Shown: positions 7,477-16,320, counted from the first letter of the stretch. The stretch is 52,727 bases of DNA from Desulfobulbaceae bacterium (GCA_019163135.1 JAFLKR010000007.1:1-52727); one strand, 5' to 3'. The notes: generated by a model from the letters alone, not told the origin. Program-made: numbers and translations.

Positions 7477-9165
7477 ATGCCTGAATCCCGCAATTTTTTT
7501 GTCGAATTTTTTCGACTGACAAAGCAGTTTTGGTCCTCAAAGCGAAAACTGAAGATTCGCGGCACAACCTTGCTCTTTGCGGTCCTGACCCTGATGCAAA
7601 TGGTCATGGCGGTGTTGCTTACCCAATGGAGCGCGGGCCTGTTCAACGCTCTAGAGCAGCACTCCATGCGCGGCCTCATGATCCAGGTCGGCCTGCTGGC
7701 GATCCTCTTTGTCGCCGATATGATGCTGACCGGCGCGCATCTGGTCACCAAACGCAATTTGCAGATCTATTGGCGCGACTGGTTGACGGAGTATGTCTTC
7801 TCCCGCTGGATGCAGGATGGCCGCCACTATCTCATCGCCCATCTGCCAGGCGAACACGACAACCCGGATGGCCGCATCGCCGAGGATTGCCGGGTCGCCA
7901 CCGAGTCGGGGGTCGTTCTGGGTCACTCGCTGTTTTACAGCATTTTGCTGCTGATCGGCTTCACCCAGGTGCTCTGGTCGCGCTCGGGAGTGGTGACGCT
8001 CGACCTGGGATTTACCCAAATCCCCATCTACGGGCATCTGATCTGGATCGCGATCCTCTACGCGGCGTTGGCCTCCTGGCTTGGCTGGCTGGTGGGCCGA
8101 TCCCTGACCGGCGCCACCGATGCCCGGCAGTCGGCAGAGGCTAACTTCCGCGCCGGCCTGCTGGAGGCGCAGGAAAACAGCCAGGCTATCGCCCTGATCC
8201 ATGCCGAGAGCTGTGAGCGGCATCAATTTCGTGAGTTATTCCGACAGCTACGGGTGGTATGGGACGCCCAAACCGCAGCTTGGCGGAATATCGTGATGTT
8301 CGGCACTGGCTATTCCACGCTTTCCATGGCCTTTCCGATTCTGATTTCCGCTCCCCGCTACATCCTGGGAAAAATTACCCTGGGCACTTTGGTGCAATCC
8401 GCCCAAGCCTTTCAGCACATGGCCTCCGCCCTCTCCTGGCCGGCCAATAATTTGGGCGGGATCGCCGAGTGGCGTGCTTCGGTGGAACGTATTCTGGGCC
8501 TGTTGAAGGTGTTGGATAATGCGGACGAGGAGCTTGCCAAATCGGACCATCGGATCCAGGTCAAGTGCTTCGATCGTCCAGTCTTGGCCTTCCACGATCT
8601 CAGCATCCTCAAATACGACGGCAGGGTGTTGGCTCAGAACATCAACATGGAAATCGGCAAGGGCGAGCATGTCCTGATCACCGGCAACACCTTCACCGGA
8701 ACCAAACTGTTCCGCGCCATCGCCGGGATACGCCCCTGGGGCAGCGGCGTCATCGAACTCCCCAGCCAGGGCCGCCTCTTCTTCATGCCGCCCCGACCGC
8801 ATCTGCCCACCGGCACCCTGCGCGATGCCATCTGCTACCCATCCTCCCGTCGGGTCTTTACCCAGGAACAAATCGAGCAGGCGCTGCGCCTGGCAGGCCT
8901 TGAAAACCTGATCGATCAACTCGATGAGCGCGCGCATTGGGTCAACATCCTGGCTCCGGCGGAACAGCAGCGATTAGGCATGGTGCGTCTGCTGCTCAAC
9001 CGGCCCCAGTGGATATTCCTGCAGGAGGCCTTTGACTCCCTGGACCCCCAGGACGAGGAACGGATGCTGAAGCTGGTCTGTGAACAGCTCCCCGAGGCCA
9101 CGTTGCTCACGATCTCCCATATGCCCGACGGCACCTCTTTCTATACACGCCGCCTGGCCCTGTAA
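7477..9165 (+). CDS. SbmA/BacA-YddA-like ABC transporter (fused membrane and ATPase domains), degenerate ATPase
   Basis: 562 residues with several membrane helices in the first half (about 25-48, 65-85, 140-165, 185-210) and the family phrase NPDGRIAEDCR, typical of the SbmA/BacA/YddA membrane domain. The C-terminal ATPase region follows the YddA pattern but its motifs are damaged. The Walker A equivalent is GNTFTGTK (403-410), with the Lys shifted by one. The signature reads LAPAEQQR (492-499) instead of LSxGEQQR. The Walker B Asp is Gln516, although the next Glu (517) remains. It lies 22 bases before the GH5 gene, in the same operon. Relatives transport peptides, vitamin B12 or other large solutes. 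Here ATP hydrolysis is doubtful, so it may work like SbmA, which lacks an ATPase domain and uses the proton gradient (inference). Confidence 0.8.
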   Translation: MPESRNFFVEFFRLTKQFWSSKRKLKIRGTTLLFAVLTLMQMVMAVLLTQWSAGLFNALEQHSMRGLMIQVGLLAILFVADMMLTGAHLVTKRNLQIYWRDWLTEYVFSRWMQDGRHYLIAHLPGEHDNPDGRIAEDCRVATESGVVLGHSLFYSILLLIGFTQVLWSRSGVVTLDLGFTQIPIYGHLIWIAILYAALASWLGWLVGRSLTGATDARQSAEANFRAGLLEAQENSQAIALIHAESCERHQFRELFRQLRVVWDAQTAAWRNIVMFGTGYSTLSMAFPILISAPRYILGKITLGTLVQSAQAFQHMASALSWPANNLGGIAEWRASVERILGLLKVLDNADEELAKSDHRIQVKCFDRPVLAFHDLSILKYDGRVLAQNINMEIGKGEHVLITGNTFTGTKLFRAIAGIRPWGSGVIELPSQGRLFFMPPRPHLPTGTLRDAICYPSSRRVFTQEQIEQALRLAGLENLIDQLDERAHWVNILAPAEQQRLGMVRLLLNRPQWIFLQEAFDSLDPQDEERMLKLVCEQLPEATLLTISHMPDGTSFYTRRLAL

Positions 9166-9187
9166 AAACCTCTTCAGGAGACCCACA

Positions 9188-10369
9188 ATGGTAACCACAA
9201 CGGTTCACGAAAGCGGCGGCAAACTACGCGGCGTCAATCTCGGCGGCTGGCTGGTTCTGGAGAAATGGATAACCCCCAGCCTGTTTTCGGGACTGCAGGC
9301 CACCGACGAGACCTCCTACTGCGTCGAACTGGGCGAGGCCGAGGCGACCCGGCGGCTGCACCGCCACTGGAACACCTTCATCACCCGCGACGACTTCGCC
9401 TGGCTGAAACGTGCCGGCATCAATGCTGTGCGCCTCCCGGTCGGCCACTGGCTGTTCGGCAAGGATTACCCCTATCACCGCAGCTATAACGAGGTGCGCT
9501 ATCCCTTCGTGGTGGGGGGGCTGGATATCGTCGACCAAGTCTTCCAGTGGGCCGGGGACTTCGGCCTGCGGGTGGTCCTTGACCTCCATGCCGCGCCGGG
9601 CTGCCAGAACGGCTTCGACAACGGCGGTATCCTCGGTGTTTGCGAGTGGCATACCAGTGAGGAGTACATCCAGCACTCCCTGGATGTACTGGAGCGCCTG
9701 GCACAGCGCTACAAGGATCACCCGGCGCTGCACGGCATCCAGGCGCTCAACGAGCCGAGTTGGGATATCCCCACCGACCTGTTGAAACGCTACACCTTGG
9801 ATGCCTATCACCGCATCCGCCGCTTTTGTCCTCCCGAGCGGGTGACCGTGGTGTTCCACGACGGTTTCCGCAGCTTCCACGAGTATGCAGGGTTTCTCCA
9901 GGAGCCGGAATTCCGCAACGTGGCCATCGATATCCACCGGTATCAATGCTTCGCGCGCGGCGACATCGATCTGGACATTTTCGGCCACATCCGCAAGAGC
10001 ATCGTCGACCTGCGCGTTGAGGCCGACGAGATCATCCGCGAGTCGGGCTATCAGGTCTATTGCGGCGAATGGAGCCTGGGCCTGGATCTAAAGGTAGTTT
10101 CCCTCTGGGCCGACGGACCCTTCAACCATGCCCTCGAAGCAATGGACGAGTTCCAGATGGCGGCGTCCTACTGCGGCTACGCCTCCGCCCAACTGCTGAC
10201 GTTCGAGAAATACGCCGGCTGGTTTTTCTGGACCTATCGCACCGAGACCACCCCTGAGTGGAGCTATCGGGACTGCGTGGAGCAGGGCTTCATTCCCGAC
10301 CTGGGCAGACCCGAGCAGATGGTAAAATTACGCGCGACCCTGGAACGGGCCAAGAATCCAGCGGCCTGA
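9188..10369 (+). CDS. Glycoside hydrolase family 5, exo-1,3-beta-glucanase-like
   Basis: 393 residues, one TIM barrel. The N-terminus, LRGVNLGGWLVLEKWITPSL, is the hallmark of the GH5 branch containing fungal exo-1,3-beta-glucanases (EXG1 type). The acid/base Glu is in IQALNEPSW and the nucleophile Glu in YCGEWSLGL; substrate-site tracts include VRLPVGHW and VVLDLHAAPG. No signal peptide is visible, so it probably acts in the cytoplasm. ATG 9188 is preferred because AGGAG lies eight bases upstream and the conserved domain starts within 15 residues. It sits between the ABC protein and the hydrolase gene, with 22- and 19-base gaps. Confidence 0.88.
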   Translation: MVTTTVHESGGKLRGVNLGGWLVLEKWITPSLFSGLQATDETSYCVELGEAEATRRLHRHWNTFITRDDFAWLKRAGINAVRLPVGHWLFGKDYPYHRSYNEVRYPFVVGGLDIVDQVFQWAGDFGLRVVLDLHAAPGCQNGFDNGGILGVCEWHTSEEYIQHSLDVLERLAQRYKDHPALHGIQALNEPSWDIPTDLLKRYTLDAYHRIRRFCPPERVTVVFHDGFRSFHEYAGFLQEPEFRNVAIDIHRYQCFARGDIDLDIFGHIRKSIVDLRVEADEIIRESGYQVYCGEWSLGLDLKVVSLWADGPFNHALEAMDEFQMAASYCGYASAQLLTFEKYAGWFFWTYRTETTPEWSYRDCVEQGFIPDLGRPEQMVKLRATLERAKNPAA

Positions 10370-10388
10370 CCAACGGTAATCCCAGCCC

Positions 10389-11168
10389 ATGATCAAGGTA
10401 ATGAGCTTCAACATCCGGTATGGCCTGGCCGATGACGGCGAGCATCACTGGGACAACCGCAAGTCCCTGGCGCTGGCCAGAATCCAGGCCTTCGATCCTG
10501 ACCTGCTGGGTCTCCAGGAGTGCCGTGACGATAACCAGGCCGATTTCGTCCGCTCCAACCTGCCGGACTACCATTTCCTTGGCATCCATCGAGAAGGCCC
10601 CGGAGATACGGCCCTGGAGATGGCGCCCCTGCTATTTCGCCGGTCGGCCTTCGGCCTGCTCGACTCGGGATGCTTCTGGCTGAGTGAGACGCCGGAGATC
10701 GCCGGCAGCACGAGTTGGGGCAGCGCCTATCCCCGCACGGTGACCTGGGCCCGACTCGCCTGCCGAACCACGGGAACTGTACTGACTTACGTCAACACCC
10801 ATTTCGACTTTGAGCCGACGGCCATCGAGGGGGACGCCCGATGCCTGCGGCAATGGCTCGATCAGCTCCGCGCACCGACCCCGCTCATCCTCACCGGCGA
10901 CTTCAATGCCGACAAGGAGTCCAACGCCTACCGCCTCCTGACCGACGATGGCGCGCTGATCGACCCCCACCGGCAGGCCCAGCAAAACCAGAAGGATGAA
11001 GCCACCTTTCACGCCTTTGGCAGGCCCGAGGAGATGACGCCCATCGACTGGATTCTGGTTTCAGACCATTTCGGCGTCCTGGATGCGCAGATCGACCGTT
11101 CACGCGAAGGAAACCGCTTCCCCTCGGACCATTACCCCGTCACGGCCGTGCTCGACTGGCAGGCGTAA
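10389..11168 (+). CDS. Endonuclease/exonuclease/phosphatase-fold hydrolase
   Basis: 259 residues with the complete DNase I-like fold: MSFNIRYG (metal-site Asn), LLGLQECR (metal-binding Glu), NTHFDFE, TGDFNADKES (Asp/Asn pair), IDWILVS, and the catalytic SDHYPV at the C-terminus. The spread of motifs matches the bacterial subgroup of metal-dependent phosphodiesterases/phosphatases often found beside sugar genes, rather than nucleases such as ExoIII. No signal peptide. As the last gene of the GH1-ABC-GH5 run (19-base gap), it may cleave a phosphoester or phosphodiester on the same sugar compound (inference). Confidence 0.85.
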   Translation: MIKVMSFNIRYGLADDGEHHWDNRKSLALARIQAFDPDLLGLQECRDDNQADFVRSNLPDYHFLGIHREGPGDTALEMAPLLFRRSAFGLLDSGCFWLSETPEIAGSTSWGSAYPRTVTWARLACRTTGTVLTYVNTHFDFEPTAIEGDARCLRQWLDQLRAPTPLILTGDFNADKESNAYRLLTDDGALIDPHRQAQQNQKDEATFHAFGRPEEMTPIDWILVSDHFGVLDAQIDRSREGNRFPSDHYPVTAVLDWQA

Positions 11169-11197
11169 ACGTTTCTGTGATACTAACAGCGAGACGG

Positions 11198-13465
11198 TTA
11201 CTTCGAAGCGGATGAGCTCCACCCAAGTTTCTCTTTTTTCTTTGCGCTTAACGCCTGAAGGCCTTTGCATTTTTTGTCACCCAAGCGTTTTTCGAGCTCT
11301 ATCTTCAATCCTTCTCGTGATGAAGCGTTCTCCTTTATTCTACTCTGCTGGGCGATACCCCAGACGATGTGCTCGGATTCGCAGGCGAGCTCACCAAGAG
11401 AGGAAAGAAGCTGCTGCTTAAACTTATCGAGCTCTTCTGCTTGCTGCGGATCGTATTCACAGTTGAGGCTTGTGCCAGGAGTTGCGAGGCAGGAGTGTTT
11501 CTCCATTCTGGAGACATCCTCAAGAGTTGCGGCTTTTTCCAGACTCGTTAAAACCGGCTTAAAGTAAGTTTTGCCTTTGACCCATTTTTTTGAATCTGCC
11601 ATCATTTCATCCAAAACATTTTTCTCGAGAGGCGCCCAGGTAACCTCTCTGGCGTCGACGAGCGCTGCATTCCAGTTATCAATTCGCGCGGCATAAAGAT
11701 TCGCCCTGCTCAAATCGGCTCCCTGCAGCTGGGCTTCGCTTAAATCGGCGCCCTGCAAATCGGCTCCGCTCAAGTCTGCCCCCCGAAGATCGGCTTTCGC
11801 CAGATTCGCGCCCAGCAGATGGGCTTTCGACAAATTCGCGCCCTGAAGATGGGCCTCATTGAGGTCGGCGCCCAGGAGATGGGCGCCCCCCAAGTCGGCA
11901 CCCTGAAGCTCGGCTTTTCTCAAATCCGCGCCTTGAAGATGGGCGCTGCCCAAGTCGGCGCTCTGCAGGTCGGCGTCATTTAAGGTTGCACCCTGAAGAT
12001 CAGCCTCCCTGAAAACCGCATCCTGCAGCGAAGCATTCCACAAACTCGCGCCCTGAAGATGGGCCTTCTTCAAGTAGGCGCCCAGAAGATGGGCTTCCCG
12101 CAAGGTCGCACCGATCAGGATGGTCTCATACATGGTTGCATGCCGTAAGTTCCGGTTCTTAATATTAATGGGTTCGGTCTGCTGCAAAGCTTTTTCCCCT
12201 TCACCTGCACGGACAAACGTTAACATTTCAGGACTTGCCGGTTTGGCCAGCAGGACCTGTTCATTCAGATTGAGCCAGCGTACCTCTCCCAACAAACCCG
12301 ACATCACAGTCGAACCATGCGGCATCCCTTGCGCCCACAGGAGTATCCGTTCGGTTCGTTCACCATCGACATGCAGGGCAAGCGGCAGCAGCGCGCCCAT
12401 ATAGATCGTCAGCAACAACGCAAGACTGCCTCGCGGCGCCTGCGGATGCCAGAACATCGCCAAAGGCACGACCAACCAAGGGACAGCAAAGATAGTTGCT
12501 TTGACGGTCTCGACCTTTTGCAATCCAACACTTACGAAGATGATTCCAGCCACCAGCAGGAACAGCAACGAAAAATAAGATTTCCTGACGGGTGATAGAC
12601 GCTTCCATCCACAGAGCATGATAAGCGTCGGCGGCGACAGCAACAGAAGTACGCACCCGATAGTGAAGGCTGATGTTTGGCCAAAAAGAAACTTTTCTTC
12701 ACCCGCTGCGCTAAACGAAAACAGCATCTGACCAAGAAGGAGCAACCCAAAGGCAATCCAAACACTTCGCCGCGGGATATGCGCATTCAGAATTCCACGC
12801 CAGTAAGCGTACCAGTCATCCCTAGGGTCGAGGATGAGGGGCCAGATGATGACCACCAACACCACATCAATCCAGATGGCGATTCGCTGCAGCCAGGTGA
12901 CAGCCTCACTCTGGTAGGCCAGAAACCAAAGCTGCAGGGCGATAAGCGTGGCAAAGGGCAGCAGCATAAGGGTGATCGAGACCATCAGCCCCACAAGCCG
13001 CCGCACCAAGAGGTTCGGCCTGCCGACAAGGTAATAGGTATACGGGAAAGTGTGAAGGCGGTCACGCAGGCCGCCAATGCCTTCCTCATACGGCGCAACG
13101 GCGTCGAATGCAAAAAGCTCGCGTGACAGCAACTGGAGTTGCAGCAGCAAATTGAAATGAACCAGAACCACAAGATAAGGGGCAAAGGTGTAAAACCCGA
13201 CGATCGGCACGTCCACGTTGACCACCGGCAGCTTAACGCCCCTTCCCATCAGCAGGTCGAGGTCGGTTGTGCCAAAAACGATGACCAATACGTACACGCA
13301 GACCGCCATGAAGGCCACGTGCTGCCCGGCCATACGCTCCGACGCGCTGTTGGCTGATGCGAGCAGAGCCTGGGCATCCTGCTGGGTCGGCGCAGCGCTG
13401 CCTTGGGATTTGCGGCCCGCTTCCCTGGTGATGACGCGCCGTCTTTTTACGGGTTTAAATACCAT
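11198..13465 (-). CDS. Membrane-anchored pentapeptide-repeat protein
   Basis: 755 residues in three parts. A basic N-terminus leads into a long membrane region (about residues 45-390) with roughly nine hydrophobic helices. Then comes an unbroken run of A(D/N)LxxA pentapeptides (about 440-600; GADLSGADLQ, GANLAKADLR), predicted to fold as a right-handed quadrilateral beta-helix. A charged C-terminal tail (600-755) has several Cys and ends lysine-rich. In the DNA the repeat block shows 15/30-base periodicity (about 11,690-12,130). The membrane-plus-pentapeptide design is known but its function is not; a scaffold at the inner membrane is the simplest guess. No operon partner. Confidence 0.85.
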   Translation of the reverse strand: MVFKPVKRRRVITREAGRKSQGSAAPTQQDAQALLASANSASERMAGQHVAFMAVCVYVLVIVFGTTDLDLLMGRGVKLPVVNVDVPIVGFYTFAPYLVVLVHFNLLLQLQLLSRELFAFDAVAPYEEGIGGLRDRLHTFPYTYYLVGRPNLLVRRLVGLMVSITLMLLPFATLIALQLWFLAYQSEAVTWLQRIAIWIDVVLVVIIWPLILDPRDDWYAYWRGILNAHIPRRSVWIAFGLLLLGQMLFSFSAAGEEKFLFGQTSAFTIGCVLLLLSPPTLIMLCGWKRLSPVRKSYFSLLFLLVAGIIFVSVGLQKVETVKATIFAVPWLVVPLAMFWHPQAPRGSLALLLTIYMGALLPLALHVDGERTERILLWAQGMPHGSTVMSGLLGEVRWLNLNEQVLLAKPASPEMLTFVRAGEGEKALQQTEPINIKNRNLRHATMYETILIGATLREAHLLGAYLKKAHLQGASLWNASLQDAVFREADLQGATLNDADLQSADLGSAHLQGADLRKAELQGADLGGAHLLGADLNEAHLQGANLSKAHLLGANLAKADLRGADLSGADLQGADLSEAQLQGADLSRANLYAARIDNWNAALVDAREVTWAPLEKNVLDEMMADSKKWVKGKTYFKPVLTSLEKAATLEDVSRMEKHSCLATPGTSLNCEYDPQQAEELDKFKQQLLSSLGELACESEHIVWGIAQQSRIKENASSREGLKIELEKRLGDKKCKGLQALSAKKKEKLGWSSSASK

Positions 13466-13820
13466 TATCCTGAATCCTTACCGTCGTTTCCGACTCTGCT
13501 TTAAACTTTAAAGATACTGGCACAATGAACTAAATCTGACACAGAATCAATGAGGGAAGGTTGGGGATGCAATGCATAGCATAAATATGCATTGGTAAGA
13601 AAGGCGCGGCAACCATCACTAACGCGACAAGACCCCTCCAGGTTTCTGGTAGTCCCAAGATCTCCCACCCACCGCCATGGGAACTATCGTGACTCGCAAA
13701 ATCTATTAAGCTTGGAGTTGAGGTGGCCGATGGCTGTACGGCATTTGTCCCTTTTGCCATCTCCGTTGACTTGTAACGACCGTTACTTTAATATTGTCGC
13801 ATGAATACAACCAACTGGTT
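13466..13820. other. Gap upstream of the pentapeptide-repeat gene
   Basis: No gene supported; the open frames on either strand have no recognisable domain. The part nearest 13,466 presumably carries the promoter of the minus-strand gene. The right end runs into the MFS remnant. The inverted repeat AACCAAC-TG-GTTGGTT (13809-13824) straddles the border. Confidence 0.3.
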
Positions 13821-14090
13821 GGTTATATCGTCGACAAACTCGGCCATCGCAAACTGTTGGTCATTGTCGGGTAGAGCCTGAAGCCCTTTGGCCAGATGTT
13901 GGTCACTGGAGATTTACTGGCCATAAGTGTCGGCGCACGGGGCACCGTCAATGGCACGGCCAAATTTGTTTCCAGCACGGCGGTTGGTGTGCTGTGGACC
14001 GCTGTTTCACCGGTATTCAATTTCGGGCTGGCTGCCCTGCTGATGGCGGCCGGTACCGTTGTTTTGTTGCAGGCGGGCAAAAAGGAGTAG
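13821..14090 (+). pseudogene. Remnant of a major facilitator superfamily transporter
   Basis: One frame reads GYIVDKLGHRKLLVIVG, which is the MFS loop-2 pattern (G-x3-D-x2-G-x-R), then a TAG stop. It continues with GARGTVNGTAKFVSSTAV and VFNFGLAALLMAAGTVVLL, which match the last two membrane helices of MFS proteins. The middle of the transporter is missing, and the frame also has the stop at about 13872. It is therefore a decayed gene with a large internal deletion. The surviving 3' end abuts the NifU-like gene. Confidence 0.6.
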
Positions 14091-14140
14091 ATTTTTTTAC
14101 CCGCCTGCGAGTTGTTCTCCAAAAAAATGCGAGGGAAGCT

Positions 14141-14833
14141 ATGCTATATTCTTCAGAAGTGGACAGGATGACCTGCGTGGCCAAAGGACCGAATCATGGG
14201 CCTGCGCCGATCCCCCAGGAAGGCCGATGGACGCAGGCAAAAGAGATCAGGGACATCTCCGGACTGACGCATGGCGTGGGGTGGTGTGCGCCGCAGCAGG
14301 GCGCCTGCAAGCTGACACTTAACGTCAAGGACGGGATCATTGAGGAGGCGCTGGTGGAAGTGATCGGCTGCTCCGGCATGACCCATTCGGCCGCCATGGC
14401 CGCGGAGATTCTGACCGGGAAAACTATTCTGGAAGCCCTGAATACCGATTTGGTCTGTGATGCCATCAATACGGCCATGCGGGAACTGTTTCTGCAAATC
14501 GTTTACGGTCGGTCCCAGACCGCATTTTCCGAAGGTGGCCTGCCTATCGGCGCCGGGCTTGAAGATCTGGGGAAAGGGTTGCGCAGCCAGGTCGGCACTA
14601 TGTACGGCACCAAGGCCAAAGGCGTTCGATATCTGGACATGGCGGAAGGGTATGTGACCAGACAAGCCCTGGATGAAAACGATGAGGTGATCGGCTACGA
14701 GTTCGTTCATCTCGGCAAGATGATGGAAATGATCCACAAGGGCACCAGCGCCAATGACGCACTGATCAAGGCAACCTCGAGTTACGGCCGCTTTGCCGAG
14801 GCGGTCCGGACCATCAACCCACGACACGAATGA
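14141..14833 (+). CDS. NifU/IscU-like iron-sulfur cluster scaffold, GGGtGRT-associated type
   Basis: 230-residue protein of the SufE/IscU-NifU_N superfamily. Cys-containing tracts sit in the order of NifU_N-like scaffolds: GVGWCAPQQGACKL, VIGCSGMTHSAAMA and DLVCDAINTAMREL. It is longer than IscU (about 130 residues), with a C-terminal extension. GAGGGA precedes ATG 14141; upstream in-frame codons overlap the MFS remnant and are not used. The next gene, encoding a GGGtGRT protein, begins 11 bases downstream. The two are known as a conserved pair in anaerobes. I infer a specialised cluster-assembly or carrier role, with no proven client. Confidence 0.85.
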   Translation: MLYSSEVDRMTCVAKGPNHGPAPIPQEGRWTQAKEIRDISGLTHGVGWCAPQQGACKLTLNVKDGIIEEALVEVIGCSGMTHSAAMAAEILTGKTILEALNTDLVCDAINTAMRELFLQIVYGRSQTAFSEGGLPIGAGLEDLGKGLRSQVGTMYGTKAKGVRYLDMAEGYVTRQALDENDEVIGYEFVHLGKMMEMIHKGTSANDALIKATSSYGRFAEAVRTINPRHE

Positions 14834-14844
14834 GGAGGCCGACC

Positions 14845-15843
14845 ATGGCGCTATTTGAAGGATACGAACGCAGGATAGAAAAAATCAACGGAGTCCTCAA
14901 ACAACACGGCATTGCTAGCCTGGAGGAGGCGAGGTCCCTGTGCGAGGCCAAGGGCGCGGATGTCTACAGCATCGTCCGAAGCATCCAGCCCATTTGTTTT
15001 GAGAACGCTTGCTGGGCCTACATTTTGGGGGCCGCTATCGCCTTGAAAAAGGGTGAGGTCAAGGCTGTGGATATAGCCCGGACCCTGGGCGAGGGGCTCC
15101 AGGCTTTTTGCATTCCCGGTTCGGTTGCCCAGGACCGCAAGGTTGGCATCGGGCACGGCAATCTGGCCTCCATGCTCCTGTTAGAGTCAACTCGATGCTT
15201 TGCCTTTCTCGCCGGACATGAATCCTTTGCCGCTGCCGAGGGTGCGATCGGCTTGGCCAGGTCCGCCAACAAGGCGCGCACCGAACCGCTTCGGGTCATC
15301 CTCAACGGTTTAGGCAAAGATGCCGCCCAGATCATCTCCCGGATCAACGGCTTCACCTATGTGCAAACCAAATTCGATTACAGCACCGGCGACCTGGCCA
15401 TTGTCCGTGAGATTGCCTACTCTAAAGGGGAAAGGGGCAAGGTGCGCTGTTTTGGTGCTGATGATGTCCGCGAAGGGGTGGCGATCAATCATCACGAGGG
15501 CGTGGACGTTTCCATCACCGGCAACTCCACCAATCCGACCCGCTTTCAGCATCCTGTGGCCGGCACCTACAAGAAAGAATGCCAGGAGCAGGGGAAGAAA
15601 TACTTCTCCGTTGCCTCCGGGGGTGGCACCGGTCGAACCCTGCATCCCGACAATATGGGAGCCGGTCCTGCCTCCTACGGCATGACCGACACCATGGGGA
15701 GGATGCATTCCGATGCGCAGTTTGCCGGCTCTTCGTCAGTGCCTGCGCATGTGGAAATGATGGGCTTCATAGGCATGGGCAACAATCCCATGGTGGGCGC
15801 CTCGGTGGCGGTGGCCGTGGCTTTGGCGGGAGCCTGCGCCTGA
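14845..15843 (+). CDS. GGGtGRT family protein
   Basis: 332-residue product with the defining motif SGGGTGRTLHPDNMG (about residues 258-272), preceded by GNSTNPTRFQHPVAGTYKKE and followed by Gly/Met-rich segments (GFIGMGNNPMVGASVAVAVA). The family takes its name from this motif and its biochemistry is unknown. It nearly always follows a NifU-like scaffold, as here. I chose ATG 14845 because GAGGAGG lies six bases upstream; ATG 14830, overlapping the previous stop, lacks such a site. Conserved Cys include those in ICFENACW, AFCIPGS and VRCFGADD. A metal- or cofactor-linked function is inferred from the partner only. Confidence 0.88.
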   Translation: MALFEGYERRIEKINGVLKQHGIASLEEARSLCEAKGADVYSIVRSIQPICFENACWAYILGAAIALKKGEVKAVDIARTLGEGLQAFCIPGSVAQDRKVGIGHGNLASMLLLESTRCFAFLAGHESFAAAEGAIGLARSANKARTEPLRVILNGLGKDAAQIISRINGFTYVQTKFDYSTGDLAIVREIAYSKGERGKVRCFGADDVREGVAINHHEGVDVSITGNSTNPTRFQHPVAGTYKKECQEQGKKYFSVASGGGTGRTLHPDNMGAGPASYGMTDTMGRMHSDAQFAGSSSVPAHVEMMGFIGMGNNPMVGASVAVAVALAGACA

Positions 15844-15931
15844 GCGACACCCAATCGGCCATGACGTAAACCTGTCCTGAAAGCATGTTCAGGCCAGAAC
15901 GACCGTGGTTCTTCAGAGGAGTAATGCCAGC

Positions 15932-16315
15932 ATGATCATAGGGTACAAATGGTTGTTAGTGATGGTGGGCGGTAGCCTCGGGGCCGCAAGCCGCTACGGG
16001 ATTGGCTTGCTGACCGCAAGGCTGTGGGGAACCAATTTCCCCTATGGCACATTGGTGGTTAACTTGGTTGGATGTTTTATCATCGGATTGCTGTTCGCCC
16101 TGGCGGACCGTAGCCGTTTGCTGACCCCTGACGTGCGGTTACTCCTCATTACCGGCTACCTGGGCGCGTTGACCACCTTTTCCTCTTTTTCCCTGGAAAC
16201 CATCAACGCCGGTCGAGCCGGCCTAACCTTGCAACCTCTGACCAATATCCTGATCAATAATCTGGGCGGCTTGTCCCTCACTTATTTAGGATTGCGGTTG
16301 GGAGGACTGAGATAG
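15932..16315 (+). CDS. crcB: Fluoride ion channel CrcB/Fluc
   Basis: 127 residues, four membrane helices. Family motifs: GGSLGAASRYG near the N-terminus, FPYGTLVVNLVGCFIIG (the conserved Asn and Gly of helix 2), and GYLGALTTFSSFSLET (the TTFSxF Phe/Ser track that lines the fluoride pore). Fluc proteins form dual-topology dimers that let F- leave the cell. GAGGAG lies about 11 bases before ATG 15932. The next gene, a DUF190-CBS protein, follows after five bases; this pair is often seen together. No fluoride riboswitch was recognised upstream, though a short hairpin CCTGAA...TTCAGG lies near 15,876-15,893. Confidence 0.92.
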   Translation: MIIGYKWLLVMVGGSLGAASRYGIGLLTARLWGTNFPYGTLVVNLVGCFIIGLLFALADRSRLLTPDVRLLLITGYLGALTTFSSFSLETINAGRAGLTLQPLTNILINNLGGLSLTYLGLRLGGLR

Positions 16316-16320
16316 AGGGC

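Noticed and set aside
11690-12130. Regular 30/60-base periodicity as a CRISPR or tandem DNA repeat
   Set aside because: It is the coding periodicity of pentapeptide repeats, without constant repeats and unique spacers.
13530-13760. Minus-strand frame of 76 codons
   Set aside because: No ribosome site or family features; composition is not like neighbouring genes.
15844-15931. Fluoride riboswitch ahead of crcB
   Set aside because: No GGNGAUGG-type start or pseudoknot pattern; only a short 6-base hairpin near 15,876-15,893.
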